Notes: generated from the letters alone by a model not told the origin. 64,000 nucleotides of DNA from Zunongwangia endophytica (GCF_030409505.1 NZ_JAUFPZ010000002.1:496001-560000), one strand, 5' to 3'. Shown: positions 25,967-36,246, numbered from the stretch's first letter. Translations and numbers: made by a program.

Positions 25967-28900
25967 ATGTATTTTAAAATTACACAATTAAAACCGAAAA
26001 AAATAATTTTTGGAATGTCGGTTTTACTAGCTTCTCAAATGACTACTGCAGCAAACAGCGGTATTTATTATGAGAATGCCAAAACTAAAATTAGTTCTAG
26101 CAGATTTCAACAAACTATTACCGGTACGGTAGTAGACGACAAAGGAATGCCTTTACCGGGTGCAACTATTAGAGAATCTGGCACCGATAATGGCGTTGTG
26201 ACCAATTTTGATGGTCAATTTACAATAGAGGTTTCTGATAATGCAACTTTAGAAGTTTCTTATTTAGGTTTTAAAAGTATTCAGGTTGAAGCTAAAGACG
26301 GAATCACTGTAACCTTAGCTGCCGATGCCGCCAATCTCGATGAGATTGTGTTGGTTGGTTATGGTAAAAAAACAAAGAAGGATTTAACGGGAGCTGTAAG
26401 CCAACTTTCTTCAGAAGATTTTAAAAAGGGAGTTAATGTTTCTCCAGATAATTTAATCCAGGGAAAAGTTGCTGGTGTACGTGTTGTACAATCTAGCGGA
26501 GAACCAGGAGCCGGGGTAGATGTTTCGATTCGTGGTATTGGATCTATTCGTAGTGGAAGCACACCGTTATTCGTAGTAGATGGGATTCCTTTAAGTAATG
26601 AGAATGTAAGCGCTGGTGGTCCAGATTTTGGATTAGGAAATACTGCTGCTAAAAACCCGCTTAACTTTTTAAACACGAGCGATATTGCATCGATTACTGT
26701 TCTTAAAGATGCATCTGCTGCGGCGATCTATGGGGCTAGAGGCTCTAATGGTGTTGTGATTATAACTACAAAACAAGGAGAAAAAGGAGACGCTACAATA
26801 ACGGTAGATTCTTATTTAAATGTTTCGAATGTAATAGATAAGGTAGATGTACTTTCCGCTTCTGAATATAGAAATGCTATCGACGATCCATCATACGATC
26901 ATGGTGGTAGTACAGATTGGCAAGACGAATTGTTTAGAACAGCAATTACCCAAAATCACAATTTCTCATTTTCCAAAAGAACAAAGAGTGGTAACTATTA
27001 TGCATCTCTTTCTCATATGGATCAGGAAGGGATTGTAGAGACTAGCGACTTTAAAAGAACTACGGCTAGGATTAATGCGGAAGAATCTTTCTTCGATAAT
27101 AAAAGGTTGAAGGTGAAAATGAATCTTACTGCCAGCCAAATTGATGAAAACGGAATTCCAAACGGAGCAGATGCAGGATCAGACGGGCAGGTAATAATGC
27201 ATGCTTTAATGGCAAATCCTACACGTTCGGTTTTTGATGCAGACGGCGATTATACCAACTTCAATATGAATGCGCATTACAACCCTATGTATTTGCTAAA
27301 TATCTATGAAGATAAAACCGAAACATTAAGAGTTTTAGGGAATATTGAAGCTACTTTCCGTATTGTTGAAGGATTAGAATATAAATTCAATTTAGGTATT
27401 GATCGCTCTACTTCAGAGAGAAATTCAACTATATATCCTAACGTGACCGATAGAACACCTCTCGGTGCTTATGTTCAAAATAATCTTGATTCACAAAGCT
27501 CTTTAGTAGAACATTACTTAACCTACAATTTCGATATTGATAGAAGTAATTTTGAAGTTTTGGGAGGGTTCTCTTATCAAAAATTCAATTTTTCAGGAAC
27601 TTCTTTTTCTACAACCAACATCAGTCCTATGGACGAAGGTGTAGCGCCAGAATATAATCCCGGTTATTCCGGAGAACAGTCTGGTGTAAGTGGTTACGCT
27701 CAGGAAAATGAGCTTCAATCTTACTTTGGTAGAGTTAATTATACTTTTGATGATCGCTATTTGGTGACTGCTTCTTTAAGAGCAGATGGTTCAACTCGTT
27801 TTGGAGAAAATAGTAAATACGGTTATTTCCCATCTTTCGCTTTGGGGTGGAATATAGATAGAGAATTATTCCTTGGTGATTTTAATGAAATAGATCAATT
27901 AAAATTAAGAGCTAGCTGGGGAGAAACTGGTAACCAGGAAGTTCAAAATAAGATCACGCAGGCAAGTTATTCACAGTCGGCAGCAGGTGGTTACTATCTT
28001 TATAGCGACTATAACTTAATGAATGGTGTTGTTGTAAATCGTACAGCGAATCCCGATTTAAAATGGGAAGTAGTTACACAGTTTAATGCCGGTGTAGATT
28101 TCAGTTTATGGAATAATAAGTTATACGGTTCATTAGATTATTACAATAAAACAACTACCGATGCGATTTTAAATATCCCTTCTGAACCTTTAAGCCCAAC
28201 AACTTCAGTTTGGAAAAATATCGAAGGAGAAATTGTAAACAAAGGTTTTGAATTTACTTTAGGATCTAAAATTGTAAGCACAGAAGATTTTGACTGGTCT
28301 GTTGATGTTAATGGTGCTACACTAAATAACGAAATCAAAAATTTACCAGTTTCTGAATTATACTCTGGTAGTGTTGCCGGCCCTGGTTTAACGGGAGTAG
28401 CAGCAAATATCTACAAGAGCGGTTACGAGGCAGGTTCTTTCTTTATGCTAAAGCATCTTGGTTTTGACGAAAGCGGAAATGATATTTTTGAAGATATCAA
28501 TAATGACGGAGTAATTAATAGTGACGACCGCCAGATTTTTGAAGGCGCTATACCAAACTTTACTTTCGGTTTAAATACAAGTTTAAGCTACAAAAGATGG
28601 GATTTAAGTATGGCATTTATTGGCCAAACAGGTGGTTATTTAGTGAATAATACCAATTTGGCTTTAAATATTAATAACCTCGCTTCAGATAGAAATGTAC
28701 TTTCTGAATTTTACGAAGCAGGTGCAGATCCTCAAAATACACCACAGCTTTCTACTTTATATATGGAGAAATCTGATTTCTTAAGATTAAATAATGCAAG
28801 AGTAGGCTATACTTTTAGCACAGCAGATCTTAATTGGTTAAAAGGTCTTAATCTTTACTTAAGCGCTCAAAATGTATTCACTATAACCAATTATTCAGGA

Positions 28901-29017
28901 TTCGATCCTTTAGTAAATAGTCCAAGATCAACAGGAGGTAATCAATCTATTGGGATCGATTATACAACTTACCCATCTTCAAGATCTTATATGATTGGTG
29001 CAACTTTAAAATTATAA
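25967..29017 (+). CDS. SusC/RagA-family TonB-linked outer-membrane transporter (first copy)
   Basis: A 1016-residue protein with a signal peptide (MYFKITQLKPKKIIFGMSVLLASQMTTA). A carboxypeptidase-regulatory-like domain lies at about 45-115 (GTVVDDKGMPLPGATI, FDGQFTIEVSDNATLEVSYLGFK). TonB box/plug follows (LDEIVLVGYGKKTKKDLTGAV; GIPL, VLKDASAAAIYGARGSNGVV), then a SusC-type 22-strand barrel with AENVFTITNYSGFDP-like end segments. It imports large ligands together with the SusD lipoprotein 3 bp downstream. Start placed at ATG 25967; a TTG eight codons upstream is in frame, directly after a TAA. The phosphatase-rich neighbourhood suggests a phosphorylated ligand. Confidence 0.95.
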   Translation: MYFKITQLKPKKIIFGMSVLLASQMTTAANSGIYYENAKTKISSSRFQQTITGTVVDDKGMPLPGATIRESGTDNGVVTNFDGQFTIEVSDNATLEVSYLGFKSIQVEAKDGITVTLAADAANLDEIVLVGYGKKTKKDLTGAVSQLSSEDFKKGVNVSPDNLIQGKVAGVRVVQSSGEPGAGVDVSIRGIGSIRSGSTPLFVVDGIPLSNENVSAGGPDFGLGNTAAKNPLNFLNTSDIASITVLKDASAAAIYGARGSNGVVIITTKQGEKGDATITVDSYLNVSNVIDKVDVLSASEYRNAIDDPSYDHGGSTDWQDELFRTAITQNHNFSFSKRTKSGNYYASLSHMDQEGIVETSDFKRTTARINAEESFFDNKRLKVKMNLTASQIDENGIPNGADAGSDGQVIMHALMANPTRSVFDADGDYTNFNMNAHYNPMYLLNIYEDKTETLRVLGNIEATFRIVEGLEYKFNLGIDRSTSERNSTIYPNVTDRTPLGAYVQNNLDSQSSLVEHYLTYNFDIDRSNFEVLGGFSYQKFNFSGTSFSTTNISPMDEGVAPEYNPGYSGEQSGVSGYAQENELQSYFGRVNYTFDDRYLVTASLRADGSTRFGENSKYGYFPSFALGWNIDRELFLGDFNEIDQLKLRASWGETGNQEVQNKITQASYSQSAAGGYYLYSDYNLMNGVVVNRTANPDLKWEVVTQFNAGVDFSLWNNKLYGSLDYYNKTTTDAILNIPSEPLSPTTSVWKNIEGEIVNKGFEFTLGSKIVSTEDFDWSVDVNGATLNNEIKNLPVSELYSGSVAGPGLTGVAANIYKSGYEAGSFFMLKHLGFDESGNDIFEDINNDGVINSDDRQIFEGAIPNFTFGLNTSLSYKRWDLSMAFIGQTGGYLVNNTNLALNINNLASDRNVLSEFYEAGADPQNTPQLSTLYMEKSDFLRLNNARVGYTFSTADLNWLKGLNLYLSAQNVFTITNYSGFDPLVNSPRSTGGNQSIGIDYTTYPSSRSYMIGATLKL

Positions 29018-29020
29018 TAA

Positions 29021-30784
29021 ATGAAATTTTCACATATATCAACTAAAGCTATAATTGCGATCTGCTTCACTGCAACTTTATTTAGTTGTACAGATTTAGA
29101 AGAAGAAGTAATTGATGAAGTAATCGGAGGAAAAAGTTCCAGTCCCGAAAGTGCCATGGCGGCAGCCTACGGACAGTTAGCAGAAGGAACATTTACCGAT
29201 CACGGGAATGTATTTGGACTTCAGGAATATCCAACAGACGAGTGTATGCTACCTACAAGAGGTAGTGACTGGGGAGATGGTGGGAAATGGAGAGCCTTAA
29301 CCGAATTTACCTGGGGAACCAACAATGCAGCCGTTGCTAGTACATGGAATGCTTTAAATAGTGGTATCACTAAAACCCTTACCGCTATTGAATCTTTGGA
29401 AGCAAATCCAGATTATGAAAATTACGAGCTATTTTTAGCAGAAGCTAGAGGACTTTTAGCATTGTACGTTTATAATACGATCGATTTATTTCAACAAGCA
29501 CCTTACAGAGATCCATTTACAGAGAATGCAGAATTAGAATTTCTTCAGGCAGATGCTGAAATTGATAATTTAATTATCGAAGTAGAGTCTCTTATTCCAG
29601 ATTTGGCAAACTTAGGAGAGCAAAGAACCTTTAATGCACGCTTCACCAAACAAGCCGCTTATGCTTTGCTAGCCGATATGTATTTAAATCGTGCTGTTTT
29701 AAAAGACAGATATAATACTTCATCTAGCTTTAATTTTACTGAAGCTGCTGTAGATAATGATGGTAGTGATATGGATAAGGTGATCTATTATACGTCATTA
29801 TTAATCGAAGGAAACTTCAGTCTAGAAAGTAATTATTTTGCCAATTTTGCGATTGATAATAAGAATGGTTCAGAAATTATTTTTGCAGTAGCACAAGAGA
29901 ATGATAACATTCGTAGAAGTGATAATGATTTTGCATACATGTCTACAGGTAGAGCCCAAAAGCCAACTCCAGATAATAGAGGTACCAATGCTTCTTGTGT
30001 AGAACCAGAATTCTATTACACTTGGGAAGGAAATCATGATGATCCTCGTTTTCACAGATATTATCAATATGCTGATGGAACTTGGTTTATGAATGATGGG
30101 ACAACAGGTAGTGTGCCTGCAGAAGATGCTCGTCCTGATACTGGTGGCGCATGGTTTCATTTTAATAGAGGCCTACAGGTTGGCCAGCAATATGGACCAA
30201 CGTTAGACGGTGAAGGAGGATTTGATATGACTTCAGACGGTAGAATTGCTATCAGCAAATTAATGATGGAAAAGAACACGACCGTTCCTATGGATTACAC
30301 GCCAGATCTTAATTTTGACAATTCGCTTTCTGCGGTATTTAGTCAGGATCAGATTAATCGCGGAGTAAGAAATTTTAAATGGGAATTCGATCCTGAATAT
30401 GGTAATGGTACAAGCGCGGTAGATGTTCCTTTATATAGATTAGGTGGAATTTATTGCATGAGAGCTGAAGCTTACTTTAGAAATGGAGAAACTGCAGCAG
30501 CTTTACAGGATATTAATTTACTTAGAACCAGCAGAACTCGAGAGGCTTTATTTAATAATGAGCCAGGAAAAGCGATTTCTTCTTTAGATGAAGAAACACT
30601 TTACAACGAGATTGGTTTTGAAATGTATTGGGAAATGTACCGAAGAAAGCAAATGATTCGCTTCGGAACTTACGATGAAGCATATACCGCTAAAGCAGCA
30701 ACAGAACCTTATTTGCGAGTGTTTGCTATTCCGCAGGAAACTATCGATGTTACTGCTGAAATTACACAGAATATGGGATATTAA
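29021..30784 (+). CDS. SusD/RagB-family surface lipoprotein (first copy)
   Basis: A 587-residue lipoprotein: lipobox LFSC (Cys23) followed by the acidic TDLEEEVIDE. SusD features include the N-terminal TPR-like helices (SAMAAAYGQLAEG, EARGLLALYVYNTIDLFQQAPY, QAAYALLADMYLNRAV). At the C-terminus are the conserved YRLGGIYCMRAEAYFRNGE and ALQDINLLRTSR blocks, then EIGFEMYWEMYRRKQMIRFG and FAIPQETIDVT. It caps the SusC barrel and selects the ligand. It is 3 bp from susC1 in an evident operon and is followed by a terminator. Its paralogue at 34418 shares the CTDLEEE N-terminus. Confidence 0.95.
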   Translation: MKFSHISTKAIIAICFTATLFSCTDLEEEVIDEVIGGKSSSPESAMAAAYGQLAEGTFTDHGNVFGLQEYPTDECMLPTRGSDWGDGGKWRALTEFTWGTNNAAVASTWNALNSGITKTLTAIESLEANPDYENYELFLAEARGLLALYVYNTIDLFQQAPYRDPFTENAELEFLQADAEIDNLIIEVESLIPDLANLGEQRTFNARFTKQAAYALLADMYLNRAVLKDRYNTSSSFNFTEAAVDNDGSDMDKVIYYTSLLIEGNFSLESNYFANFAIDNKNGSEIIFAVAQENDNIRRSDNDFAYMSTGRAQKPTPDNRGTNASCVEPEFYYTWEGNHDDPRFHRYYQYADGTWFMNDGTTGSVPAEDARPDTGGAWFHFNRGLQVGQQYGPTLDGEGGFDMTSDGRIAISKLMMEKNTTVPMDYTPDLNFDNSLSAVFSQDQINRGVRNFKWEFDPEYGNGTSAVDVPLYRLGGIYCMRAEAYFRNGETAAALQDINLLRTSRTREALFNNEPGKAISSLDEETLYNEIGFEMYWEMYRRKQMIRFGTYDEAYTAKAATEPYLRVFAIPQETIDVTAEITQNMGY

Positions 30785-30809
30785 TTGTATCCTTTTAGAA
30801 TTAAAATTG

Positions 30810-30841
30810 AAAAGGAGTGCTGTAAAGTGCTCCTTTTTTTA
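30810..30841 (+). terminator. Rho-independent terminator after the first susCD pair
   Basis: Stem AAAGGAG (30811-30817) / CTCCTTT (30830-30836) extended by wobble pairs, then seven or eight T. It separates the two susCD operons. Confidence 0.75.
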
Positions 30842-31232
30842 TGCTGAAATTCGACGATTTTGGTTTTTATTTATTTTTAAATAACGGTCGATTTAAGAGC
30901 ATGATCGATCTCCATCTTTTTTTCTTCAAACATCAAAAGCTTAATTCATTATATTCTTGAAATTATCAATTTTAAGTCAATGTTAAGCCTAAATTTCTCT
31001 AATGTTAGCCTAGTCGTATGTATGTTAATCCAATTCAGTTAAAAATTAGCATCACGAATTTCAAAAATTCCTTTATTCAGTAACAATCTATCATTCTTTA
31101 GGGGTATAAGCTTAGGATTTAGGAATATCTAAGGATAAAAGGCTAAAAAAACATGGTTGGTTCCAATTTAGGAGTCATCTACGTTAATTAAACTATACAT
31201 AAACTTCAATTAAACTTTATGCAGCTCTTTCT
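30842..31232. other. Long intergenic stretch upstream of susC2
   Basis: About 390 bp of AT-rich DNA without a supportable gene, before the shared 15-mer at 31233. A 39-codon open frame starting at 30841 overlaps the terminator tail and looks accidental. No exact TAnnTTTG promoter was found close to the gene, so transcription may depend on the shared motif. Confidence 0.5.
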
Positions 31233-31247
31233 TCCTTATTTAGCGGC
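31233..31247 (+). promoter_or_regulatory. Shared 15-mer TCCTTATTTAGCGGC upstream of susC2
   Basis: Identical to 25811-25825 and 127 bp before the susC2 ATG. See the entry upstream of susC1 for comparison. Confidence 0.5.
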
Positions 31248-31343
31248 GTGTTAATAAAAACCTAATTCTAGTATTTGATGCTATAAATAGGCGATTCAAA
31301 CATTACTAAATCGTAGGTACCAACAGGAACCGCGGTAATTTAA

Positions 31344-31400
31344 TTAAGCATTGTGCAACCAATTAATTAACTACATGTATTTTAAAATTACACAATTAAA
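31344..31400 (+). repeat. 57-bp start-region block shared with susC1 (56/57 identical to 25936-25992)
   Basis: The block runs from TTAAGCATTGTGCAACC through ATGTATTTTAAAATTAC to the ninth codon. It covers 31 non-coding bases plus the first codons. The only difference from the first copy is one C/A change. Outside this block the two loci diverge quickly, which argues for selection on the leader or for recent conversion rather than a fresh duplication of the whole gene. Confidence 0.85.
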
Positions 31401-34400
31401 CTCGAAAAAGGTACTTTTTGGTCTTTCCGTGTTACTTTTTTCTCAAACTGGTGAGGCTGCTCCAGTTAAAAAGCCCTCGACAGAATTTACGATCACTAGC
31501 AAATCTATTCAGCGATCAATTAGTGGTGTAGTAACAGACGATCAGGGAGTACCACTTCCCGGAGCGACCGTTATGGTAAAAGGAACCAATAATGGTGTTA
31601 CTACTAATTTTGATGGAGAATATACTATTGATGTTCAGGAAGGTGATATTCTGCAAGCATCTTTTGTAGGTTTCCAAACCTTTGAAATAAATGTCTCTGG
31701 GAGAACGAATTTCGATATTCAGTTAGAGACCGATAGTGCATCCTTAGATGAGGTTCTAGTTGTAGGTTACGGAACTCAAAAAAAATCTGATCTAACAGGT
31801 TCAGTAAGTTCAGTGAGTGACGAAGAATTTAATAAAGGGATCAATACAAATCCTGGAAACTTATTACAAGGTAAAGTTTCTGGTTTAAATGTTACTAATG
31901 CAAGTGGAGAGCCAGGTTCTGGTCAAGACATTATAATTCGTGGTGTAGGAACCTTAAGATCTGGAACTTCTCCTTTATATGTAATTGATGGATTTGTATT
32001 GGACAATTCATCTACAGGGATGCCCACTAATCCTTTAAACTTTATTAATACAGAGGATATTGAATCGATCAATGTTCTGAAAGATGCTTCAGCTGCTGCA
32101 ATCTATGGATCGCGTGCTGCGAATGGTGTTGTTGTAATTACCACTAAAAAGGGAAAAGCAGGAAGAACACAAATCAATTTTTCTGCTTCAACAGCAATTT
32201 CTTCCATTGCAAATAAAATCGATGTATTCTCTGCAGATGAGTTTAGAAATGTAGTTGAGGAAATTGGAGGAAGCTTAAGCGATAACGGAGCAGATACCGA
32301 TTGGCAAGAAGAGCTTACAAGAACTGCAATTACGAACGATGTTAATTTTTCGATGAGTGGAGGAACCGCTAAAACTTCTTACTTCGCATCCTTAGGCGCA
32401 AGAGACCAAGAGGGAATTCTTAACAATAGTGATATCAAGAGGTATTCAGGTAGAGTTAATGTTACCCAAAAAGGTCTAGATGATCGTTTGAAAGTAGATT
32501 TAAATTTATCGGCTACTAGAACCGAAAATGAGCGTCCCGATACCGAAACAATGGTTAGCAATATGTTGTCTTTAAACCCAACAAGACCGGCTTACACTAA
32601 TGGAGAACCTACCGTTTTTGGAACGGGAATTAATCCATTGATTATTGAAGATATCTATGGAGATTATTCTTTTAACAATCGTATGATTGCTAATATTTCT
32701 CCTTCTCTTGAAATTATCGATGGCTTAACTTATAAATTGAATTTAGGGGTAGATTATTCTAAAACTGATAGAGACGAGCAGTCCATCCCATATTCCGAAA
32801 ATCCAGATTTTGCAGATGGCTCTATAACTTCAACTTTTACTACAAACCGAAACACTTTAATTGAAAATACGCTGAATTACGAAGCAGATTTTGGAGATCA
32901 CGGTTTAAGCCTTTTAGCAGGTCATTCTTATCAAAAATTCTATATTCATGAAAAAGAATATTATTTTTCTAAGTTTCCTGATAATGGTATCGAACCAAGA
33001 TATCAACTAGGCGAAGCCAGAGGGGAAGATAATACTCAGTCTTCTGAAGCAGTTCAAAACGAACTACAGTCTTTCTTTGGAAGGGTAAATTATAGTTACG
33101 ATGATAAATATTTAGTGACTGCAACCGTGAGATCTGATGGTTCTACTAAGTTTGGAGAAAACAATGAATACGCAATATTCCCATCTTTTGCTTTAGGATG
33201 GAATATTTATAAAGAAGATTTTCTGGAAAACTCGGCTATTAGTAATTTAAAATTAAGAGCAAGTTGGGGTAAATCAGGTAATCAAGAAATTCCTTCTAAA
33301 CAAACTAATTTAAGCTACGGAGAGAGTTTTGAGGATAATGATATTTACCCAATGAATGGTGATGAAACTACCCGCGAAAGCTATCCTTATGGTTTAGTGT
33401 TTGCTCGTACTGCCAATCCGGATTTACAGTGGGAAGAAACAGCGCAAACAAACATCGGTTTAGATTTTGGATTTTTTAATCAGAGATTAACCGGTACGGT
33501 AGATTATTTCTTAAAAGAAACCACAGATGTTTTGCTTTATTTCTCTACTCAGGATCCTATTGATGAGGTTGGGTATACGTGGCAAAATATTCCTGATATG
33601 AAAATCGAAAATTCAGGTTTAGAATTTTCTTTAGACTATCAAAGTGATAAAACAAGAGACTTCTCTTATAATATTGGCGGTAACCTTTCATACATCAAAA
33701 ACGAAATTACCGATTCCCCATTTACTATCGTAACTACGGGTACAGCACAAGGGTCTGGACAAACGGGAGCAACGATAAATGGGTATATGAATAATCAACC
33801 TATCGGTAACTTCTTTGTAAGACAATTTGAAGGCATTGGCGCAGATGGGCTTAGCCAATTTACAGATATCAACGGTGACGGGCAGATCGATGATAGTGAT
33901 CGTACATCTTCAGGAAGTGCCGTTCCCGATTTTATTTATGCTTTCTACACTAAATTCAATTATAAAAATTTCTTTTTAGGATTGAATTTCAACGGAGTAA
34001 GTGGTAATAAATTATATAACCATACCAGAATGAGTTTGTTTAATAAAACTCAGATTTCAAATTCCTTAAACACTACAGACCAAGCGATCGAGTTTGCAAA
34101 CGAAGATCCTAGTAACACTAATACTGTTTCTACCAGATATCTGGAAGACGGAAGCTTTTTACGTCTAAACAACGCAACATTGGCTTACGATTTAGATCCT
34201 AAAACTATAGGTTTGGGAGATTGGTTAAACAGCTTCAGATTATCAGTAACAGGGCAAAACTTATTTGTAATTACCGATTATAGCGGTTTTGATCCTGAAC
34301 TTAATACAGGAACTTCTGGAGATGCGAAGTCTTTTGGTATCGATTATTACACCTATCCTAAAGCAAGAACGTTTGTTTTTGGTTTAAATGTATCCTTCTA

Positions 34401-34401
34401 A
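31375..34401 (+). CDS. SusC/RagA-family TonB-linked outer-membrane transporter (second copy)
   Basis: A 1008-residue paralogue of the first SusC. It has a signal peptide (MYFKITQLNSKKVLFGLSVLLFSQTGEA), a regulatory-like domain (GVVTDDQGVPLPGATVMVKG), TonB box/plug (LDEVLVVGYGTQKKSDLTGS; VLKDASAAAIYGSRAANGVV), and a barrel ending FGLNVSF with terminal Phe. The plugs are close in sequence, but the outer loops differ, so the two copies may take different ligands. Start at ATG 31375 for the same reason as susC1. The SusD gene follows after 16 bp. Confidence 0.95.
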   Translation: MYFKITQLNSKKVLFGLSVLLFSQTGEAAPVKKPSTEFTITSKSIQRSISGVVTDDQGVPLPGATVMVKGTNNGVTTNFDGEYTIDVQEGDILQASFVGFQTFEINVSGRTNFDIQLETDSASLDEVLVVGYGTQKKSDLTGSVSSVSDEEFNKGINTNPGNLLQGKVSGLNVTNASGEPGSGQDIIIRGVGTLRSGTSPLYVIDGFVLDNSSTGMPTNPLNFINTEDIESINVLKDASAAAIYGSRAANGVVVITTKKGKAGRTQINFSASTAISSIANKIDVFSADEFRNVVEEIGGSLSDNGADTDWQEELTRTAITNDVNFSMSGGTAKTSYFASLGARDQEGILNNSDIKRYSGRVNVTQKGLDDRLKVDLNLSATRTENERPDTETMVSNMLSLNPTRPAYTNGEPTVFGTGINPLIIEDIYGDYSFNNRMIANISPSLEIIDGLTYKLNLGVDYSKTDRDEQSIPYSENPDFADGSITSTFTTNRNTLIENTLNYEADFGDHGLSLLAGHSYQKFYIHEKEYYFSKFPDNGIEPRYQLGEARGEDNTQSSEAVQNELQSFFGRVNYSYDDKYLVTATVRSDGSTKFGENNEYAIFPSFALGWNIYKEDFLENSAISNLKLRASWGKSGNQEIPSKQTNLSYGESFEDNDIYPMNGDETTRESYPYGLVFARTANPDLQWEETAQTNIGLDFGFFNQRLTGTVDYFLKETTDVLLYFSTQDPIDEVGYTWQNIPDMKIENSGLEFSLDYQSDKTRDFSYNIGGNLSYIKNEITDSPFTIVTTGTAQGSGQTGATINGYMNNQPIGNFFVRQFEGIGADGLSQFTDINGDGQIDDSDRTSSGSAVPDFIYAFYTKFNYKNFFLGLNFNGVSGNKLYNHTRMSLFNKTQISNSLNTTDQAIEFANEDPSNTNTVSTRYLEDGSFLRLNNATLAYDLDPKTIGLGDWLNSFRLSVTGQNLFVITDYSGFDPELNTGTSGDAKSFGIDYYTYPKARTFVFGLNVSF

Positions 34402-34417
34402 TTTTAAAAAAGTAAAA

Positions 34418-36226
34418 ATGAAACATAGAATTCTAACTGTATTTGCGGGACTTAGCGTATTAGCATTTACAAATTGTACAGATTTAGAAGAAGAAATATT
34501 AGACGAATCATTAACCGGATCTGAAGGTCTTGTTGAACCCATTAATGGTTCGATGGCTGCAGCTTACGGTATTCTTCCACAAACCTTTAGACATACTCGA
34601 TATTTTGGGTTGCAGGAAATCCCTTCAGATGAAGCGATCTTGCCTCCAAGAACAGGCCTTGGCGGGACGCAGTGGGCAGATAATGATACGTATACTACTG
34701 CACATAGACATTTAATGTCTTCAAATAATAGTTTAGTAACAGGTGCCTGGAGCTATTTAACGACTGCTTTGTTTAGAACCGTTGCTGCAATAGATGTAAT
34801 TACACCAATGGCTGAAGATGGAGACGCAGAAGCAGTACAGGCATTAGCTGAAATGAGAGCTTTAAGAGCTTATGAGAATATGCTATTTTTAGATAGTTGG
34901 GGATTAGCTTTTGGTAAAGAAACGACTTCAGAAACTTCTGAAATTTTAAGAGGTGAAGAAGCAGTTGCTTACATCGAATCTGAATTTTTAACAGCCTTAG
35001 AAAATATCAATAACGATCGTGGTCCTGGTAGAATGACAGAGGATGCTATCTATGGATATTTAGCAAAATTATATTTGAATGCAGCGGTTTATAGAGATCC
35101 TTACGGAACTCCAAATTTCAGCGATTCAGATATGCAAAAAGTAGTAGACTATACCGATAATATTATTAATAACGGAGGCTATTCGTTATCCTCAGAATAT
35201 TTTGATCTATTTAATGATGAGAATCACGATAATTCTGAGTTGATTTTTGCTTTAGATCTTCGCGGTGTTCTTAATAATGATCACAACCGTTGGGCATATT
35301 GGTCGATGTCGGGCTCTTTATTTCCAAGACCGGGAGAATTTTATTTGAGTATGGATGGTACCGATGGTCCTGCAATGACCTCAGATTTTTACCAAACCTG
35401 GGTGAATGCCTATGGTGATACCGATCCTGCCGATGCCGATGCCAGATTCTATAAAAAGAATGCTGAAGTTCCTGCTGAGTTAGAAGATATTTCAGGATTA
35501 ACGCCGTATAAAAATGATACTTTAGGAAAAGTAAGTGACAAGGATCATTATTTTGTTGCAGGTTCTGATTTTGAAATTGATCGCGGAATTATTCGTGGTA
35601 CGATGTGGGCACCAAGAAAAACGGAATTTCGCTCTGGTAGTTTTATGACCGGTACAGATGCTAACGGAAACTCAGGATTTAAAATTTTTCCTTTAGCTGA
35701 AGCACGTGAAAATGGTTCTGAAGAAGAAGATATTACTTATTATGTAGACCATACGTTGGATATTAGCCTGGATGGTAGCGCAGGTTATGCAAGTGGTTAC
35801 CGTTTTGCGAAATGGCAATTCAGTAAAACATCAGACGATGGTAATAATTACAGTAGTGTAGATCTAGTATTATTACGTTTAGCAGATGTTTATTTAATGA
35901 GAGCTGAAGCTAAATTAAGAATGGGCGATAATGCGGGTGCTTTGCAAGATGTAAATACGGTAAGAACTTCTAGAGATGCAAGACCAGATCAAACACCGGC
36001 AGCATGGTCATCTATCGATTTAGAGAGCTTGTATAGAGAACTTGGTTTCGAATTCTATTGGGAAATGCACCGTCGACAAGACCAAATTCGATTTGGAAAG
36101 TACGAGGATTCCTGGACTTCAAAATCAGATAGTGATCCTAACCATAGATTGTTCCCGATTCCGCAAGAGGCGATCGATGGAGCTTCAAACGTAGAAGGTT
36201 ACTTGTTACAGAATCCAGGATACTAA
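34418..36226 (+). CDS. SusD/RagB-family surface lipoprotein (second copy)
   Basis: A 602-residue lipoprotein with lipobox FTNC (Cys20) then TDLEEEILDE, paralogous to the SusD at 29021. It has the helical N-terminal region (GSMAAAYGILPQTFRHTRYF, EMRALRAYENMLFLDSWG) and the C-terminal SusD blocks VLLRLADVYLMRAEAKLRMGD, ALQDVNTVRTSR, ELGFEFYWEMHRRQDQIRFG and LFPIPQEAI. Start moved to ATG 34418: the open frame runs ten codons upstream into the susC2 stop, but only this ATG gives the lipoprotein signal. A hairpin follows before the alkaline phosphatase gene. Confidence 0.95.
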   Translation: MKHRILTVFAGLSVLAFTNCTDLEEEILDESLTGSEGLVEPINGSMAAAYGILPQTFRHTRYFGLQEIPSDEAILPPRTGLGGTQWADNDTYTTAHRHLMSSNNSLVTGAWSYLTTALFRTVAAIDVITPMAEDGDAEAVQALAEMRALRAYENMLFLDSWGLAFGKETTSETSEILRGEEAVAYIESEFLTALENINNDRGPGRMTEDAIYGYLAKLYLNAAVYRDPYGTPNFSDSDMQKVVDYTDNIINNGGYSLSSEYFDLFNDENHDNSELIFALDLRGVLNNDHNRWAYWSMSGSLFPRPGEFYLSMDGTDGPAMTSDFYQTWVNAYGDTDPADADARFYKKNAEVPAELEDISGLTPYKNDTLGKVSDKDHYFVAGSDFEIDRGIIRGTMWAPRKTEFRSGSFMTGTDANGNSGFKIFPLAEARENGSEEEDITYYVDHTLDISLDGSAGYASGYRFAKWQFSKTSDDGNNYSSVDLVLLRLADVYLMRAEAKLRMGDNAGALQDVNTVRTSRDARPDQTPAAWSSIDLESLYRELGFEFYWEMHRRQDQIRFGKYEDSWTSKSDSDPNHRLFPIPQEAIDGASNVEGYLLQNPGY

Positions 36227-36246
36227 ATAAATGTAATTGTTTGATA

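Noticed and set aside
30841..30960. 39-codon ORF after the first susCD terminator
   Set aside because: It starts inside the terminator tail, has no hydrophobic or conserved pattern, and has no promoter or terminator of its own.
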